Program-made: the position numbers and the translations under genes
In this document: piece by piece, positions 27,093-36,379 of the stretch
Layout of the letters: the number at the start of each line of letters is the position of its first letter
How positions within the stretch are numbered: position 1 is the first letter of the stretch
Notes under the pieces: model-generated
Told to the model about the DNA's origin: nothing
What the model saw: only the letters and a program-made list of their open reading frames with translations
Database searches by the model: none
Assembly: GCF_003024385.1 (NCBI RefSeq)
Contig: NZ_PVZN01000002.1
Coordinates: forward strand, 124,001 to 188,000
Reading direction: 5' to 3'
Source of the DNA: Pseudomonas sp. BBP2017
GTDB lineage: Bacteria; Pseudomonadota; Gammaproteobacteria; Pseudomonadales; Pseudomonadaceae
Length of the DNA: 64,000 nt

Positions 27093-28334
27093 TTAACCGC
27101 GCGGTGCCGAGGCACTGGCGAGTTTGACGGTGGCAGTGGCGGCAGGTTTGCCCTGGGTGCTGGCTTCCAGCGCTTGGCGTTGCTGGGCGAGGGCGGCAAT
27201 GGTCGCGTCGCTGGCCATCGGCGTATCCTGCGGGTCGACCGGCGAGCCGGGACGCACCCGCTGCAGGCCCTTGACCACAATGCGCTCATCCCTGTTCAGG
27301 CCACTGCGCACGATGCGCAGGCCTTCGAGCTTCGGTCCAAGTTCCACGGCGCGGTAAGCGGCCTTGTTGTCCTTATCCATGACCAGCACGAACTTCTTGC
27401 CAAGGTCGGTGCCTACGGCTTCGTCATTGATCAGCACCGCTGAATAGGTGGCGCTGCCGACCAGCTTCAGGCGTGCATACAGGCCCGGGGTGAACTGCCC
27501 GTCAGTGTTGTCGAACACCGCCCGGCCTCGGATGGTGCCGGTCTTGGGGTTGACCTGGTTGTCGACGAAGTTCATCTGGCCCAGGTGCGGGTTGCCGCTT
27601 TCGTTGGACAAGCCCAGGTATACCGGGGTGCTTTGCCCGCGCTGGCCGTCGCGGGTCAGTTGGGTGTATTTGAGGTACACACGTTCGTCGGCGTCGAAGT
27701 AGGCATACACCTTGTCGGTTGAGACCACGCTGGTCAGCGGGGTGACATCGGCGCTGACGATGTTGCCGGCAGTGAACTGGGCACGGCTGACCCGGCCACT
27801 GATCGGTGCGCTGACCCGGGTAAAGCTCAGGTTCAGGCGGGCCAGGTCCAGTTGCGCCTGAATGGCGGCGACACCGGCGCGGGCCTCGGCGGCCGCACTG
27901 CTGCGCGACTCGGCCAATTCTGCGGAGATCGCGTTGCTGCTGCGCAGGCGTTCGCCACGGCGGGCTTCGTTTTCGCTGCGAATGGCGGTGGCGCGGGCTT
28001 GCTGCAACTGGGCTTCGAGACGGCGGACTTCGGCCTGGAACGGCCGCGGATCGATCTGGAACAGCAGGTCGCCTTTCTTGACCTGAGCACCTTCGGTGAA
28101 GACCACCTGATCGATCTGACCGGAAACGCGTGGCCGGACTTCTACCGTTTCGGGCGCTTCAAGACGACCGGTGAACTCGTCCCATTCATTGATCGGTTGC
28201 TCCAGTACCTTGGCGACGCTGACCTTGGTCACCGTGGGTGCCTGTACGGCCTCCGGGGTGCGACCGCAGGCACTCATCACCAGTACTGCCAATAGAGCCA
28301 GGGGGTAACGCAAAGGTTTGAGTGACTGTTCCAT
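27093..28334 (-). CDS. mexE: Periplasmic adaptor protein MexE
   Basis: The 413-residue membrane fusion protein has a lipoprotein signal (LALLAVLVMSACGRTP), the lipoyl/hairpin region (VEVRPRVSGQID to EVRRLEAQLQQARA), a beta-barrel domain (YAYFDADERVYLKYTQL) and the membrane-proximal end. The INEWDEFTGRLEAPE and VDNQVNPKTGTIRGRAVFDN segments are close to P. aeruginosa MexE. It bridges MexF and OprN. It is the first gene of the operon; no MexT-like activator is adjacent in the window. Confidence 0.95.
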   Translation of the reverse strand: MEQSLKPLRYPLALLAVLVMSACGRTPEAVQAPTVTKVSVAKVLEQPINEWDEFTGRLEAPETVEVRPRVSGQIDQVVFTEGAQVKKGDLLFQIDPRPFQAEVRRLEAQLQQARATAIRSENEARRGERLRSSNAISAELAESRSSAAAEARAGVAAIQAQLDLARLNLSFTRVSAPISGRVSRAQFTAGNIVSADVTPLTSVVSTDKVYAYFDADERVYLKYTQLTRDGQRGQSTPVYLGLSNESGNPHLGQMNFVDNQVNPKTGTIRGRAVFDNTDGQFTPGLYARLKLVGSATYSAVLINDEAVGTDLGKKFVLVMDKDNKAAYRAVELGPKLEGLRIVRSGLNRDERIVVKGLQRVRPGSPVDPQDTPMASDATIAALAQQRQALEASTQGKPAATATVKLASASAPRG

Positions 28335-28439
28335 GGAGTATCCGCCAATGTATTGAGAATGGGCGGATTCTGCGATTTGTAACTATTAACAACGAATCGA
28401 ATGGGGCGAAGGTAACTATCATTCGGAATGATATGAGGT

Positions 28440-28506
28440 GGTAGGAGCGGGCTTGCCCCGCGATGCGATGTGACTGGCAGCTCGCAATCGGGGCAGGCCC
28501 ACTACC
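28440..28506. repeat. Second REP pair
   Basis: The segment starts GGTAGGAGCGGGCTTGCCCC and ends in a partly degenerate complement (CGGGGCAGGCCCACTACC). It has the same core as the doublet at 22327-22396, so the efflux operon is bracketed by two REP pairs. This one is more diverged in its right arm. Confidence 0.75.
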
Positions 28507-28523
28507 GGGGGGTTAGCAAAGCA

Positions 28524-29741
28524 TTAGTCCTGCACAGGTGTCGGCCGCAATGCCAGGTCCTCCCCGGCAGGGCGCTTGAGCACACGCATGGCTGCCAGTG
28601 CTGCCACCACCAGACCCGGCGAAGCCGCCAGTAACACCCCGGCCGTACCCGCGCCCGCCGCCAGGATCTGCCCGGCAGCCAGTGGCCCGCTTACCGAACC
28701 CAGACGGCCGATCGCAACTGCGGCACCTACACCCGTGGCCCGTACCGCAGCTGGGTAGAGCGGTGGGGCAAGGGCGTACAGCACCAGTTGTGCCGCCATT
28801 ACGAACAATCCGGCGGCAAAGCCTGCAGCAGCCATCGCCGTCAGCCCCACAGACAGGCCGAGCCCGGCCAGTGCGGCCAGGAGTCCGGCATAGATGCACA
28901 GCACCACCTTGAGGGGATTGCAGCGGTCGAGCAGCACGCCGCCGAGCAGCGAGCCCAGAGCCCCGCCGATGTTGAAGAGCATCTGCACCATGCCGGCGTC
29001 CGGCTTGCTGAAGCCCTGACCGATCAGCAGCGAAGGCAACCAGTTGAGCAGCATGTACATCACCGTGAGGGTGAAGAAATAGCTCAGCCACAGCGCCAAG
29101 GTTGAGCCCGCTCGCCGCTCACCAAACAGCGCGCTGGCTGTCGACGCGCGGCCGGTAGCGCTGGCATTGCGTTGAAAGGCCATCGACTCCGGCAGCAGCG
29201 TCAGCATCAGCGGCACTGCCAATAGCGGTGCAAGCCCGCCAATGATGAAGGTCAACTGCCAGTGGTCGTGGGCGAACATCGCCACCACTGCTGCCAGCGC
29301 GCCGCCCAGCGGTACACCGGCATACATGATGCTGATCGCCGTGCTGCGGCGTTGCTCGGTGACGGCCTCGGCACACAGGGCAATCAGGTTCGGCAGCGCC
29401 GCGCCCAGCCCCAGGCCGGTCATCAGCCGAGCCAGCAACAGTTGCGGGTAGGTATCGACGTAGGCGGTCCACAGCGAAAACAGCCCAAACAGGATGACTG
29501 CGGCCACCAGTACTTTTTTACGCCCGATGCGGTCGGCCAGCCAGCCACCGAAAAAGGCGCCCGGCAACAGGCCAACGATGCTGGCACTGAACACCCAGCC
29601 AAGCATTCTCGGGTCAAGGGCAAAGCTCTGACGCAAACCGGCAGCGGCAGTGCCGGCTGATTGCAGGTCGAAACCTTCGATCAGGGCGACGATAAAACAC
29701 AGGGCGATGGTCAGCGTCGATCGACGCGATGAAGTGTTCAT
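28524..29741 (-). CDS. MFS aromatic acid transporter (AAHS type)
   Basis: The 405-residue carrier has twelve predicted helices. The first helix carries the AAHS signature IEGFDLQSAGTAA with the conserved Asp, and the loop between helices 2 and 3 has GGWLADRIGRKKVL. Carriers of this group import hydroxyaromatic and phenylpropanoid acids with protons. It is divergent from an OprD porin and next to the ferulate genes, so ferulate, coumarate or related acids are the likely cargo. MarR-type half-sites identical to those at ech occur in its promoter region. Confidence 0.88.
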   Translation of the reverse strand: MNTSSRRSTLTIALCFIVALIEGFDLQSAGTAAAGLRQSFALDPRMLGWVFSASIVGLLPGAFFGGWLADRIGRKKVLVAAVILFGLFSLWTAYVDTYPQLLLARLMTGLGLGAALPNLIALCAEAVTEQRRSTAISIMYAGVPLGGALAAVVAMFAHDHWQLTFIIGGLAPLLAVPLMLTLLPESMAFQRNASATGRASTASALFGERRAGSTLALWLSYFFTLTVMYMLLNWLPSLLIGQGFSKPDAGMVQMLFNIGGALGSLLGGVLLDRCNPLKVVLCIYAGLLAALAGLGLSVGLTAMAAAGFAAGLFVMAAQLVLYALAPPLYPAAVRATGVGAAVAIGRLGSVSGPLAAGQILAAGAGTAGVLLAASPGLVVAALAAMRVLKRPAGEDLALRPTPVQD

Positions 29742-29809
29742 GCACGAGCCTCGTTCTTGTTGTTCTGATGCGCCGGCTAGCTCCGGCGTGAAAATAAGAT
29801 TAACAAATA

Positions 29810-29913
29810 TAACTAAATTTACAGCTGATTTTTGCAGTCTGCGGGAGATGCTGCAAACGCCATGGCAATCAAGTGTTTAGCGTTGTCAGTCGGCTTTTAT
29901 GGATGAATAGTTA
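29810..29913. promoter_or_regulatory. MarR-type half-sites between MFS and porin genes
   Basis: TAACTA at 29810-29815 lies near the MFS gene start and TAGTTA at 29908-29913 lies toward the OprD gene, in an A+T-rich divergent gap. These hexamers are the same arms that form the inverted repeat in front of ech. They could let one MarR regulator control uptake and catabolism together. Short AT-rich matches arise by chance, so this is tentative. Confidence 0.35.
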
Positions 29914-30032
29914 ATAAAATTAATGTTCGATTATCGGACGTTTTTGCTTGACGAGGGCGGGGCGGCTTTCCATTCTCCGCAGCGCATGCCGTTACCTGGC
30001 GTTGCGCTGATGGCGAAAACAACAACAAAAAA

Positions 30033-31355
30033 ATGGATACCGCTATGCATGACTGCGTTGGAGACACCCGCGTTGCGTCGATTGCCCGTTTGCTCAAAGG
30101 TCCGGAGCTGGTAGGGCTGGCCGCTGTCTTGATCGCTAACCAGGCTGCTGCCCAAGGTGTGCTGCAGGACAGCCATGCGACGCTGACGTTGCGTAACTAC
30201 TACCTAGACCGCGATTACAAGGATGACGGTGCCAAGCAAGCTGCCCGTGAATGGGCGCAGGGATTGATGCTCAACCTGGAGTCCGGCTATAGCGAAGGGC
30301 CGGTGGGGCTGGGGCTGGATGCCCGGGGGATGCTCGGCGTCAAACTCGATTCAGCCCCGTCACGCAGTGGTACCGAGCTGCTACCGGTATCGAAGTCCGA
30401 TGGTGAAGCGGCAGACGATTACTCGCGCCTGGCCCTCACCGCGAAAATGCGTTGGCGCCAGACCGTGGTAAAAAGTGGCGATGTGTCGATCTTCCTGCCT
30501 TTTGCCTTTGCCAGCCCGTCGCGCTTGTTACCGCAGACGTTTCGCGGCACCACGCTGTCATCGCGGGATTTCGAGGGGCTGACCCTCAACACCGGCTACA
30601 TCGACCGCATCAACAAGCGTGATTCGACCAGCTACGAGCGCATGGGCATCGCTTCGCCCAATCGGCGCTTCAAGGCCACGGCGACATCCTCGCACCTGGT
30701 TTATGCAGGGACCGATTACCAACTGACCCAGGCTCTCGGGATACGCCTCTACCATGCCGAACTCGATGACCTTTACCAGCAGGACACCCTCGCGGCGCTG
30801 TATGAACACACACTGGGGCCGGGCACTTTTACCGCGGACCTGCGCAGCTTCTTCAGCCGCGAGGAGGGGCAGGCGCTGGCCGGGGAGGTCGACAACCGCA
30901 ACCTTTCAGCGTTGTTCAGCTACCGCCTGGGTGGCCATCGCCTCGGACTGGGCTATATGCATGCCAGTGGCGAAACGGCGACGCCCTACATTGGCGGAAC
31001 GGAATTGATGGGCATGAGTGAGCTGACCATGAGCTCAGATTTTCTCAATGCCCGTGAGCGCACCTGGCAGGCTATCTACGACTACGATTTCACCGCTGTC
31101 GGCCTGGTCGGTTTGAAAGGGCGTTTGCGCTATGTGCGCGGTGACCATATCGAACTGGCGGCCTTCGACGCCGAGGGGCGCAAAGAGCGCGAGATGCAGA
31201 TGGAGCTGGGTTACGTGATCCAGAGCGGCCCGCTGAAGAACCTCGGGTTGCTGGCGCGCAAATCGATCTACCGCAACGACTTTCCCGCCGGTGCGGCGTT
31301 TCGTAGCGAAAACCAGACCCGCTTTCAGCTGATCTACAGCCTGCCGATCTGGTGA
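30033..31355 (+). CDS. OprD-family outer membrane porin
   Basis: The 440-residue protein starts with a signal peptide ending near VLIANQAAAQG and continues as an OprD-type beta barrel: DSHATLTLRNYYLDRDYKD, the conserved RDFEGLTLNTGYIDRINKRD segment, and the end FQLIYSLPIW. OprD-family pores admit aromatic and small organic acids. It is divergent from the MFS carrier and convergent with the MarR gene, which places it in the ferulate uptake set. The last residue is Trp rather than the more common Phe. Confidence 0.92.
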   Translation: MDTAMHDCVGDTRVASIARLLKGPELVGLAAVLIANQAAAQGVLQDSHATLTLRNYYLDRDYKDDGAKQAAREWAQGLMLNLESGYSEGPVGLGLDARGMLGVKLDSAPSRSGTELLPVSKSDGEAADDYSRLALTAKMRWRQTVVKSGDVSIFLPFAFASPSRLLPQTFRGTTLSSRDFEGLTLNTGYIDRINKRDSTSYERMGIASPNRRFKATATSSHLVYAGTDYQLTQALGIRLYHAELDDLYQQDTLAALYEHTLGPGTFTADLRSFFSREEGQALAGEVDNRNLSALFSYRLGGHRLGLGYMHASGETATPYIGGTELMGMSELTMSSDFLNARERTWQAIYDYDFTAVGLVGLKGRLRYVRGDHIELAAFDAEGRKEREMQMELGYVIQSGPLKNLGLLARKSIYRNDFPAGAAFRSENQTRFQLIYSLPIW

Positions 31356-31360
31356 GTGCG

Positions 31361-31840
31361 TCAGTACTGATAAACCTTCTTGAGTAATTTGAGTAGCTCG
31401 GCCCGTTCGCTCTCGTTCAGTGCCGCAGTGGCTTCCAGGTCACTGTCGGCGGCGATCTGCTTGAGTTCCTTGAGCAAGGTCTCGCCGCTTTTGCTGAGAA
31501 AAATGCCATAGGAGCGTTTGTCCGGCTTGCAACGGATGCGTACCGCCAGGGCGCGCTCTTCCAGTTTGTTCAGCAACGGCACCACCTGTGGCGGCTCAAT
31601 GGCCAGGGCGCGGGCCAGGTCTGCCTGCATCAATCCGGGACTCTGTTCGATGATCGCCAGTGCGGAAAACTGCGCCGGGCGCAAGTCGTGGGCCGAGAGC
31701 TTGCCGATCAGATTCTGGAACAACTTCAGCTGAGCCCGGCGCAGGGCATAACCGATCAGGTTCTCAAGGGACGCGTCCAGCGCCGCAGCCGGTACATCGG
31801 ACTCGGGCGGGACGGCAGTGCTGTGGGCGGATCTTGCCAT
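31361..31840 (-). CDS. MarR-family regulator of the ferulate genes
   Basis: The protein is 159 residues with the MarR winged helix: LRPAQFSALAIIEQSPGLMQ, then ARALAIEPPQVVPLLNKLEE, and the wing RIRCKPDKRSYGIFLS. It is divergent from ech. Homologs at this position (FerR/FerC type) repress hydroxycinnamate genes and release DNA on binding feruloyl-CoA or coumaroyl-CoA. That ligand assignment is by family and neighbourhood only. Its probable operator overlaps the ech -35 element. Confidence 0.88.
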   Translation of the reverse strand: MARSAHSTAVPPESDVPAAALDASLENLIGYALRRAQLKLFQNLIGKLSAHDLRPAQFSALAIIEQSPGLMQADLARALAIEPPQVVPLLNKLEERALAVRIRCKPDKRSYGIFLSKSGETLLKELKQIAADSDLEATAALNESERAELLKLLKKVYQY

Positions 31841-31961
31841 CAGGCGGGTTTCCTTTGCGTTGATAAGAACATTACCTAGTTTGCCTAGATCGGTCTGTCA
31901 TGGCTAGCGTGACGGCAAATGAGGATGTTCCAGTGTGTAGAAAATCAGTTAATTTTAATAA

Positions 31962-31997
31962 TAGTTAATTGACATAACTAATTTGCTCGATTAGCTT
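31962..31997 (+). promoter_or_regulatory. ech promoter with overlapping MarR operator
   Basis: TTGACA at 31969-31974 and TAGCTT at 31992-31997 are spaced by 17 bases and form a plausible sigma-70 promoter with a weak -10. An inverted repeat, TAGTTAATTGACATAACTA (31962-31980), covers the -35 box. A further AGTTAAT copy lies at 31947-31953. A repressor bound here would block RNA polymerase, which fits the adjacent MarR gene. Confidence 0.55.
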
Positions 31998-32033
31998 CAC
32001 TGCACCGTCCATCGAACAACAAGAGCAGACACC

Positions 32034-32864
32034 ATGAGCAAGTACCAAGGCCGCTGGAATACCGTCAAGGTCGAACTGGAGTCAGGCATCGCCTGGGTCA
32101 TTCTCAATCGTCCGGACAAGCGCAACGCCATGAGCCCGACCCTCAACCGCGAGATGGTCGAGGTCCTGGAAACCCTGGAGCAAGACGCCGAGGCCGGGGT
32201 GCTGGTATTGACCGGCGCGGGTGAGTCCTGGACTGCCGGCATGGACCTCAAGGAATACTTCCGCGAAGTCGACGCCGGCCCGGAAATCCTTCAGGAGAAA
32301 ATCCGTCGTGAGGCATCACAATGGCAATGGAAGCTGCTGCGCATGTATGCCAAGCCGACCATTGCGATGGTCAACGGCTGGTGTTTTGGCGGCGGCTTCA
32401 GCCCGCTCGTGGCCTGCGACCTGGCGATCTGTGCCGATGAGGCGACCTTCGGCCTTTCCGAAATCAACTGGGGGATTCCGCCTGGCAACCTGGTCAGCAA
32501 GGCCATGGCCGACACGGTCGGGCATCGTCAATCGCTGTACTACATCATGACTGGCAAGACCTTCGGCGGGCAGAAAGCCGCCGAGATGGGCCTGGTCAAT
32601 GAAAGCGTACCGCTGGCGCAACTGCGCGAAACCACTGTGGCGCTGGCGCAGAACCTGCTGGAGAAAAATCCGGTGGTATTGCGTGCTGCCAAGCATGGCT
32701 TCAAGCGCTGCCGCGAGCTCACCTGGGAGCAGAACGAAGATTACCTGTACGCCAAGCTTGATCAGTCGCGCCTGCTCGACACCGAGGGTGGTCGCGAGCA
32801 AGGCATGAAGCAGTTCCTCGATGACAAGAGCATCAAGCCGGGCTTGCAGGCTTATAAGCGCTGA
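32034..32864 (+). CDS. ech: Feruloyl-CoA hydratase-lyase (enoyl-CoA hydratase/aldolase)
   Basis: A crotonase-fold protein of 276 residues. Oxyanion-hole loops are visible at SWTAGMDLKEYFRE and GWCFGGGFSPLVACDL, and the catalytic Glu lies in FGLSEINWGIPPG. These match the Pseudomonas hydroxycinnamoyl-CoA hydratase-lyase. It hydrates feruloyl-, caffeoyl- or coumaroyl-CoA and splits the product to vanillin-type aldehyde and acetyl-CoA. It is the first gene of the ech-vdh-fcs-thiolase-acyl-CoA dehydrogenase operon, preceded by a regulated promoter. Confidence 0.96.
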   Translation: MSKYQGRWNTVKVELESGIAWVILNRPDKRNAMSPTLNREMVEVLETLEQDAEAGVLVLTGAGESWTAGMDLKEYFREVDAGPEILQEKIRREASQWQWKLLRMYAKPTIAMVNGWCFGGGFSPLVACDLAICADEATFGLSEINWGIPPGNLVSKAMADTVGHRQSLYYIMTGKTFGGQKAAEMGLVNESVPLAQLRETTVALAQNLLEKNPVVLRAAKHGFKRCRELTWEQNEDYLYAKLDQSRLLDTEGGREQGMKQFLDDKSIKPGLQAYKR

Positions 32865-32954
32865 GCAAAAGGGGCGCGCCGAGTTCTCGTGCGCTGCCCG
32901 CTTGTATCAGCCTGTGCCGAAAATTCCCGACAACGACAATAAAGAGGAATGACG

Positions 32955-34403
32955 ATGTTGCAGGTGCCTTTGCTGATTGGCGGGCGGTCGTGCCCGGCCA
33001 GTGATGGGAATACCTTTGAACGGCGTAACCCGCTGAGCGGCGCGGTGGTGTCGCAGGTAGCGGCGGCCACATTGGCCGATGCGGACGCCGCTGTGGCGGC
33101 GGCCAAGGCGGCGTTTCCCGCCTGGTCGGCGCTGGCCCCGAATGAGCGGCGTAGCCGTCTGCTGGCGGCGGCCGAATTGATGCAGGCGCGCAGTGGTGAG
33201 TTCATCAACGCCGCAGGCGAGACCGGCGCGATGGCCAACTGGTATGCCTTTAACGTGCGCCTGGCCGCCGGCATGCTGCGCGAGGCTGCGGCGATGACCA
33301 CGCAGATCTGCGGAGAAGTCATCCCCTCGGATGTGCCCGGCAGTTTTGCCATGGCCGTGCGTGCGTCTTGCGGCGTGGTGCTGGGAATCGCCCCGTGGAA
33401 TGCGCCGATCATCCTCGCTACCCGTGCCATTGCCATGCCCCTGGCCTGTGGCAATACCGTGGTGCTCAAAGCATCGGAGTTGAGCCCGGCCGTGCATCGG
33501 CTGATTGGCCAGGTCCTGCAGGATGCCGGTCTGGGCGATGGTGTGGTCAATGTCATCAGCAACGCCCCGCAGGATGCGCCAGCGATTGTCGAACGCTTGA
33601 TCGCCAACCCGGCGGTGCGTCGCGTCAACTTTACCGGCTCTACCCACGTTGGGCGGATTGTTGCTGAACTGGCGGCACGCCACCTCAAGCCTGCGCTGCT
33701 GGAACTGGGCGGCAAGGCCCCGCTGATGGTGCTCGACGACGCCGATCTGGATGCCGCTGTCGAAGCTGCGGCGTTCGGGGCGTACTTCAACCAGGGGCAG
33801 ATCTGCATGTCCACCGAGCGCCTGGTGGTCGACAGCCGGATCGCCGAAGATTTTGTCGATAAACTCGCCAGCAAGGTAGCCCGTCTACGCGCAGGTGATC
33901 CTGAAGACCCCGCATCAGTGCTGGGCTCGCTGATCGATGCCGGTGCCGGGGCGCGTATCAAAGTCCTGATTGATGACGCGCTGGACAAGGGCGCGCGCCT
34001 GGTGTGTGGTGGGCAACTGGACGGCAGCATCCTGCAACCCACCTTGCTCGACGGCGTCGATGCCAGCATGCGCCTGTACCACGAAGAGTCCTTCGGCCCG
34101 GTGGCGGTGGTGCTGCGTGCACAAGGTGACGAGGCGCTGTTGGCCCTGGCCAACGATTCGGAGTTTGGTCTGTCGGCGGCGATCTTCAGCCGTGACACAG
34201 CGCGTGCGCTGGCACTGGCCCAGCGTGTGGAATCGGGAATCTGCCACATCAATGGGCCGACCGTTCACGATGAGGCGCACATGCCCTTTGGCGGAGTTAA
34301 GGCCAGTGGCTATGGCAGCTTCGGCGGGCGTGCGGCGATCGAACACTTCACCCAGCTGCGCTGGATTACCCTGCAGCACGGGTCGCGCCATTACCCCATT
34401 TGA
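32955..34403 (+). CDS. vdh: Vanillin dehydrogenase
   Basis: The 482-residue aldehyde dehydrogenase has the catalytic Cys in FNQGQICMSTERL, the general base Glu in LLELGGKAPL and the NAD loop NFTGSTHVGR. The overall sequence is close to Pseudomonas Vdh. It oxidises vanillin, and related hydroxybenzaldehydes, to vanillate with NAD. ATG at 32955 is chosen because an AGAGGA site sits at a proper distance; an ATG at 32949 would be too close to it. The gene follows ech by 90 bases and supplies the next step of the pathway. Confidence 0.95.
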   Translation: MLQVPLLIGGRSCPASDGNTFERRNPLSGAVVSQVAAATLADADAAVAAAKAAFPAWSALAPNERRSRLLAAAELMQARSGEFINAAGETGAMANWYAFNVRLAAGMLREAAAMTTQICGEVIPSDVPGSFAMAVRASCGVVLGIAPWNAPIILATRAIAMPLACGNTVVLKASELSPAVHRLIGQVLQDAGLGDGVVNVISNAPQDAPAIVERLIANPAVRRVNFTGSTHVGRIVAELAARHLKPALLELGGKAPLMVLDDADLDAAVEAAAFGAYFNQGQICMSTERLVVDSRIAEDFVDKLASKVARLRAGDPEDPASVLGSLIDAGAGARIKVLIDDALDKGARLVCGGQLDGSILQPTLLDGVDASMRLYHEESFGPVAVVLRAQGDEALLALANDSEFGLSAAIFSRDTARALALAQRVESGICHINGPTVHDEAHMPFGGVKASGYGSFGGRAAIEHFTQLRWITLQHGSRHYPI

Positions 34404-34495
34404 GGGCACGCGAGCAGTCTGAAAGGAAGGGATCGCGGGCGACCTTGTATGCCTGCGGTCAACCGAACGTACAACAATAACAAGGAGCAACCTGC

Positions 34496-36379
34496 GTGAA
34501 ATCCGCAACCAGCCCACGCCCGTCCGACACAGTCGGGACGCCGCGTTACCGCCAGGTATCCATCGGCCATCCCGACGTCGAGGTCAGCGAAGTGGATGGC
34601 ATCCTGCGCATGCGCGCCAGGGAACCCCTCGCGCCGCTGCCTGACCGATTGCTTGAGCGTTTGCAACATTGGGCGCAGGTGCGGCCACAGCAGACGTTCA
34701 TCGCCGCCCGCGAGGCGTCCGGGGCGTGGCGCGAGGTCAGCTATGCGCAGATGCTCGAACAGGTTCGGGCCATTGCTGGCAATCTGCTCGGCTTCGGGCT
34801 TTCGGCGCAGCGTCCGCTGGCGATCCTCTCGGGCAACGACATCGAGCACCTGCAGATTGCCCTGGGGGCCATGTACGCAGGCATCCCGTATTGCCCGGTA
34901 TCGCCGGCCTACGCGTTGCTGTCCCAGGACTTCGCCAAGCTGCGCCATGTCTGCGATGTGCTGCAGCCAGGCCTGGTGTTTGTCAGTGACACGGCGCCGT
35001 TTCAGCGGGCGTTCGATGCGCTGCTGGCACCTGAAGTGCCGGTGGTCAGCGTACGTGGGGTGTTGTCCGGGTGGCGCCAGGTGGCGTTCAGCAGCTTGCT
35101 GGCCAACCCCGACTATGCGGCGGCCGATGCCGCCTTTGCCGCGACCGGACCGGATACGATTGCCAAGTTCCTGTTTACCTCCGGCTCGACCAAGTTGCCC
35201 AAGGCAGTGATTACCACCCAGCGGATGCTCTGCGCCAACCAGCAAATGCTCCTGCAGACCTTCCCGGTGTTTGCCCAAGAGCCGCCGGTGCTGGTGGACT
35301 GGTTGCCGTGGAATCACACCTTTGGCGGTAGTCACAACCTCGGGATCGTGCTGTACAACGGTGGCAGCTTCTATCTGGATACCGGCAAACCGACGGCCCA
35401 GGGGTTCGCTGAAACCTTGCGTAACCTCAAAGACATTTCACCGACGGCCTACCTGACCGTTCCAAAAGGCTGGGAGGAACTGGCCAAGGCACTGGAGCAG
35501 GACGCGGCCCTGCGCGAGCGCTTCTTCGCCCGTATCAAACTGTTTTTCTTCGCCGCCGCCGGCCTCTCGCAAAGCATCTGGGATCGTCTCGACCGTGTCG
35601 CCGAACAGCATTGCGGCGAACGTATCCGCATGATGGCCGGACTCGGCATGACTGAAGCGGCACCGTCGTGCACCTTCACCACCGGGCCGTTGTCGATAGC
35701 CGGCTATGTCGGGCTGCCGGCACCTGGCTGTGAAGTGAAGCTGGTGCCGGTTGGCGACAAACTGGAAGGGCGCTTTCGCGGCCCGCACATCATGCCCGGG
35801 TACTGGCGTGCGGAGCAGCAGACTGCCGAGGTGTTCGATGCTGAAGGCTATTACTGTTCAGGCGACGCCTTGAAGCTTGCCGATCCTGGCCACAGTCAGC
35901 TCGGGCTGATGTTCGATGGACGTATCGCCGAAGACTTCAAACTGTCTTCCGGGGTGTTTGTCAGTGTCGGTCCGCTGCGCAACCGTGCCGTACTCGAAGG
36001 TTCGCCCTATGTGCAAGACATCGTGGTCGCCGCGCCCGACCGCGAGTGCCTGGGGATACTGGTATTTGCCCGGCTACCCGAGTGTCGGCAGCTGGCCGGG
36101 CTCGGGCCTGACGCCAGTGACGCGCAGGTATTGGGCAGCGCCGCAGTGCGTGAATGGTTCGCGGGCTGGTTGCAGCGGTTGAACCGCGATGCCCAGGGCA
36201 ATGCCAGCCGGATCGAGTGGTTGGCCCTGCTGGAAGAGCCGCCTTCGATCGATCACGGCGAAATCACCGACAAGGGCTCGATCAACCAGCGTGCTGTGCT
36301 GCAACGGCGGGCGGCGCAGGTCGAGGCCCTGTATCGCGGCGAAGTTCCGGGCATGCTGTGTGCCGGTCGTGCAGCATGA
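34496..36379 (+). CDS. fcs: Feruloyl-CoA synthetase
   Basis: The 627-residue adenylate-forming ligase starts with GTG behind an AAGGAG site. The P-loop-like motif KFLFTSGSTKLPKAVITT lies near residue 225, the MAGLGMTEAAPSC motif near 380 and YYCSGDALKL near 455. The last lysine-containing lobe follows. It activates ferulate, coumarate or caffeate to the CoA thioester with ATP, which is the entry step of this operon. Its stop overlaps the start of the next gene by ATGA, implying translational coupling. Confidence 0.95.
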   Translation: MKSATSPRPSDTVGTPRYRQVSIGHPDVEVSEVDGILRMRAREPLAPLPDRLLERLQHWAQVRPQQTFIAAREASGAWREVSYAQMLEQVRAIAGNLLGFGLSAQRPLAILSGNDIEHLQIALGAMYAGIPYCPVSPAYALLSQDFAKLRHVCDVLQPGLVFVSDTAPFQRAFDALLAPEVPVVSVRGVLSGWRQVAFSSLLANPDYAAADAAFAATGPDTIAKFLFTSGSTKLPKAVITTQRMLCANQQMLLQTFPVFAQEPPVLVDWLPWNHTFGGSHNLGIVLYNGGSFYLDTGKPTAQGFAETLRNLKDISPTAYLTVPKGWEELAKALEQDAALRERFFARIKLFFFAAAGLSQSIWDRLDRVAEQHCGERIRMMAGLGMTEAAPSCTFTTGPLSIAGYVGLPAPGCEVKLVPVGDKLEGRFRGPHIMPGYWRAEQQTAEVFDAEGYYCSGDALKLADPGHSQLGLMFDGRIAEDFKLSSGVFVSVGPLRNRAVLEGSPYVQDIVVAAPDRECLGILVFARLPECRQLAGLGPDASDAQVLGSAAVREWFAGWLQRLNRDAQGNASRIEWLALLEEPPSIDHGEITDKGSINQRAVLQRRAAQVEALYRGEVPGMLCAGRAA

